A stretch of DNA of 41,077 bases from Limisphaerales bacterium (GTDB lineage: Bacteria > Verrucomicrobiota > Verrucomicrobiia > Limisphaerales > JAKEEH01): NCBI GenBank assembly GCA_022616725.1, contig JAKEEH010000201.1, positions 1-41,077 on the forward strand. Direction: 5' to 3'. The position numbers and the translations under genes are program-made. Numbering within the stretch: the stretch's first letter is position 1; each line of letters begins with the position of its first letter. This document shows positions 38,634-41,077 of the stretch, piece after piece. The notes under the pieces were generated by a model. It ran no database searches. It was not told the DNA's origin and saw only the letters and a program-made list of their open reading frames with translations.

Positions 38634-38881
38634 TGTGCCCGGATGACACATGGTGCAATTCCGGGTGGGGCGGCACAAGCCAGAGTTTCTGGCCCCAGAA
38701 CCGGAAAAGTGAAAATTTCGGATTGGCGGGGTGCGCGGCACAGATTAGCGGCTTTAAAGATAGTGCCCTATACTTGGGAGAGCTCTGAAATCGGGCACCA
38801 GAAGAGTTGGCCTTGTTGCCTTCGGGGTGGCCGGCAAAAACGCTTTCGTCGGGAGCATGGCCTCCAATCGCGTGGCCCTGG

Positions 38882-40135
38882 TCAGGAGAGACTCCCCGGC
38901 CAGAAGAGCATGATCGCCAGACCGCCGGCGATGGCGACCGCGAAGATGAGCAGCAGGCGCACGCCGAGGCGGGCGCCGCCAAGCAGGAAGGCAACACCCG
39001 CTTTGAAAACGAGGTTGGCCAGGGAAGCAGTGAGGATAAGCCGCCAACCATGGGTGGGGTCGAGGCGTTGCTGTTCCACGAGACGCGCCGTGGACAGGGT
39101 GATGGCGTCCATGTCGGTGAGCCCCGAGGCGACGGCGATGCCGTAGAGGGCTGAGGGCGGGAACTGTTCCCTGGCAGCGCCGATGGCAAAAATCATCAGA
39201 GCGTAAATGGCCCCGAACACGAAAGCGCCCTTGAGTTCGGCCGGATTCGACGGCTCGGGCATGTTGCCGTTGGTCTGTCCACGATAGATCCAATACAGCG
39301 CGAATGAAAGGAGGACCATCCACCCGAGCATGGTCGCAAGTGGGAAGGCGAGGAGGGGCAGTTTTCCGGGAGCGACGGCGGCGATCTCGATGAGAACACG
39401 CCCGTAGGCAACCGTGGAAGCGACGAGGATGACGAACAGGACGGAATTGTGGGGCTGGGGCGCCTCTTTGCTGCGGCGCGAGTAGGAGACAGTGGTGGCG
39501 GTGCTGGAAATTAAGCCGCCAAGAATGCCGCCCAGGACGTTGCCGGCAGTTGCGCCGCATATCTTGTAGATGACGTAGCCGAAGAGGCTGATGCTGACTA
39601 TGAGCACGACCATGCGCCAAATGTCATACGGATTGAGGACGTTATATGGCCCGTAGGAGCGGTCGGGCAGCACCGGGAGAATAATGAGGGTAATGACCGT
39701 AAACTGCATGACCGCGCGCATGTCGCGTTCGCCCATCGTGGCGACAAAGCGGTGCATGGGTTCCTTGAGATGGAGGAGCACCACCATAACGCCGGCGGCA
39801 ACGAAGGCGACCGAACGCTGGCCGTTCACGAGGTAAGCGCCGAGAGCAAACGTGAGCAGGGCGGCGACTTCGGTAGTCTGACCGGGTTCGGGCGCGGGGG
39901 CTTCAGAATGGACGTGAAGGAAATTCGAGACGGCAAGGACGCCAAAGGCGGTGAGGAATCCGACGACGAGCACGCCCCAGCCAAAGTCCGCCGCCAGCAT
40001 GGCGCAAACGGTTCCAAAGACGCTGATCAGCGGGAACGTGCGTATGCCGCCCAAACGCGCTTCGGTTCGCTCCCGTTGCAAGCCGATCAAAAGCCCCAGA
40101 GCCAACGAGATGCCCAGTGTGACAAATGCTTCCAT
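38882..40135 (-). CDS. MgtC/SapB-family membrane protein with DUF4010 domain
   Basis: MEAFVTLGISLALGLLIGLQRERTEARLGGIRTFPLISVFGTVCAML; about 12 hydrophobic segments. Confidence 0.88.
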   Translation of the reverse strand: MEAFVTLGISLALGLLIGLQRERTEARLGGIRTFPLISVFGTVCAMLAADFGWGVLVVGFLTAFGVLAVSNFLHVHSEAPAPEPGQTTEVAALLTFALGAYLVNGQRSVAFVAAGVMVVLLHLKEPMHRFVATMGERDMRAVMQFTVITLIILPVLPDRSYGPYNVLNPYDIWRMVVLIVSISLFGYVIYKICGATAGNVLGGILGGLISSTATTVSYSRRSKEAPQPHNSVLFVILVASTVAYGRVLIEIAAVAPGKLPLLAFPLATMLGWMVLLSFALYWIYRGQTNGNMPEPSNPAELKGAFVFGAIYALMIFAIGAAREQFPPSALYGIAVASGLTDMDAITLSTARLVEQQRLDPTHGWRLILTASLANLVFKAGVAFLLGGARLGVRLLLIFAVAIAGGLAIMLFWPGSLS

Positions 40136-40326
40136 GGCGCGCGAGACTAGCAGGGACGGTTTGGCGCGCAAATATTCGGCGTTCAGAAACGCGTGCTCCC
40201 CCAAACGGCACTGTCATCCTGTCGGTTCTACAGTGGGCGCACGACAGAATTCTTCTGATCGGCACTTTCGTCGCTGATTCCCGACACCAAATGTATATGG
40301 ACGCATATACTCGGCGTGCCCTCTCA

Positions 40327-40357
40327 TTAACACCCCGCTTTAGCGGGGTGTGGGCGC
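40327..40357 (+). repeat. REP-like hairpin element beside the RAYT gene
   Basis: ttaacaccccgctttagcggggtgtgggcgc; perfect 10-bp stem ACACCCCGCT-TT-AGCGGGGTGT. Confidence 0.8.
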
Positions 40358-40832
40358 TGGCGGTGTTACAGAAACCGTTTCAACGGTTTTATCATCGCGC
40401 CACCTCAGTCCGTGCCTTTCCACCAGTAGCCTCAACTCGTCGGCGTAGCTCCTCTTGCGGTGATGCTCCTCCTGTTCAGCAATGTACGTCGCCACTTCTC
40501 CGACCCCGGAGTGAGAAACGGAGAATACCCCGTAACCGCGTCCCCATCCGAACTTCCCGGCAACGAATGCGTTTTGATTTATCCAGTGCGAGGATCCCCC
40601 CTTCAAGAATTGCATCATCTCCTCGATAGACAACCCGGTCGGCAGGTCCACCAGCGCATGAACGTGATCCCGGGTTCACGAAATTGATCTTCATGTAGAT
40701 GCCCTTTTCATTCGCGTAGCCACTCAGGTGGGCCGAGAGCTTCGCTGCGGCGACCTTCGTGAGCAAGGGCCGGCGTTCCAACGTGGCCCAGACCAGATGC
40801 ACCCAAACACGAGAGTACGAATGGAGAGACAT
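40340..40832 (-). mobile_element. REP-associated tyrosine transposase (RAYT, IS200-like Y1) with a single-base frameshift
   Basis: N part MSLHSYSRVWVHLVWATLERRPLLTKVAAAKLSAHLSGYANEKGIYMKINFVNP. Removing one base at CCCGGG (40670-40675) restores DHVHALVDLPTGLSIEEMMQFLKGGSSHWINQN...YIAEQEEHHRKRSYADELRLLVERHG. Confidence 0.85.
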
Positions 40833-40970
40833 GAGAGAGGTGTAGACGCGGCAGTGTGGCAAGACAAGGCGAGAAACCGTTAAAACGGTTCCTGTGTGTC
40901 GGTTCTACCGTCCAAATCCAGAAAACAACTGACAAGGCGCCGGAAACCGCTTTAATGTGCGCCACGTTCT

Positions 40971-41077
40971 ATGCCGAAACGCTCAGACATTCACTCTGTC
41001 CTCATCATCGGCGCCGGCCCAATTATCATCGGACAGGCGTGCGAATTCGATTATTCGGGGACGCAGGCCTGCAAAGC
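40971..41077 (+). CDS. carB: Carbamoyl-phosphate synthase large subunit, N-terminus (runs off the window)
   Basis: [36 protein letters not shown]. Confidence 0.95.
   Translation, partial: MPKRSDIHSVLIIGAGPIIIGQACEFDYSGTQACK

Overview
The window is about 41 kb of GC-rich bacterial chromosome. Its gene content suggests the PVC/Verrucomicrobiota lineage; this is inferred from protein style, since no phylogeny could be run. Recognisable genes include a frameshifted UvrD-like helicase next to tRNA-Gly(CCC), an amidohydrolase, a Gfo/Idh/MocA oxidoreductase, a dksA-like/rpmG/rpsR cluster, an RND efflux pair with a four-helix-bundle gene between its parts, a two-domain ABC ATPase, MFS, PfpI, a methyltransferase-GT2 fusion, a truncated ECF-type sigma factor, an ankyrin/CxxCH/cyclase-fold protein, dxs-xseB, purF, a giant SGNH/dehydrogenase/HEAT/cupredoxin protein, ThuA, MgtC/DUF4010, a frameshifted RAYT transposase, and the start of carB. 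The most interesting signals are: (1) degenerate tandem arrays of 8-, 9- or 10-mers filling short intercistronic gaps and leaders, with related motifs recurring at separate loci; (2) a clustered set of cysteine-poor (apparently zinc-independent) DksA, L33 and S18; (3) a secreted 670-aa orphan with kinase-like motifs (D-x4-N ... DLG); (4) a compact four-helix-bundle gene bounded by ~36-bp imperfect inverted repeats inside an RND operon; (5) a REP-like hairpin family with compensatory changes, plus a RAYT gene with a single-base frameshift just before its HUH motif and flanked by 12-bp direct repeats; (6) an antitoxin followed by a truncated toxin start. No CRISPR array, rRNA or intact prophage was seen.
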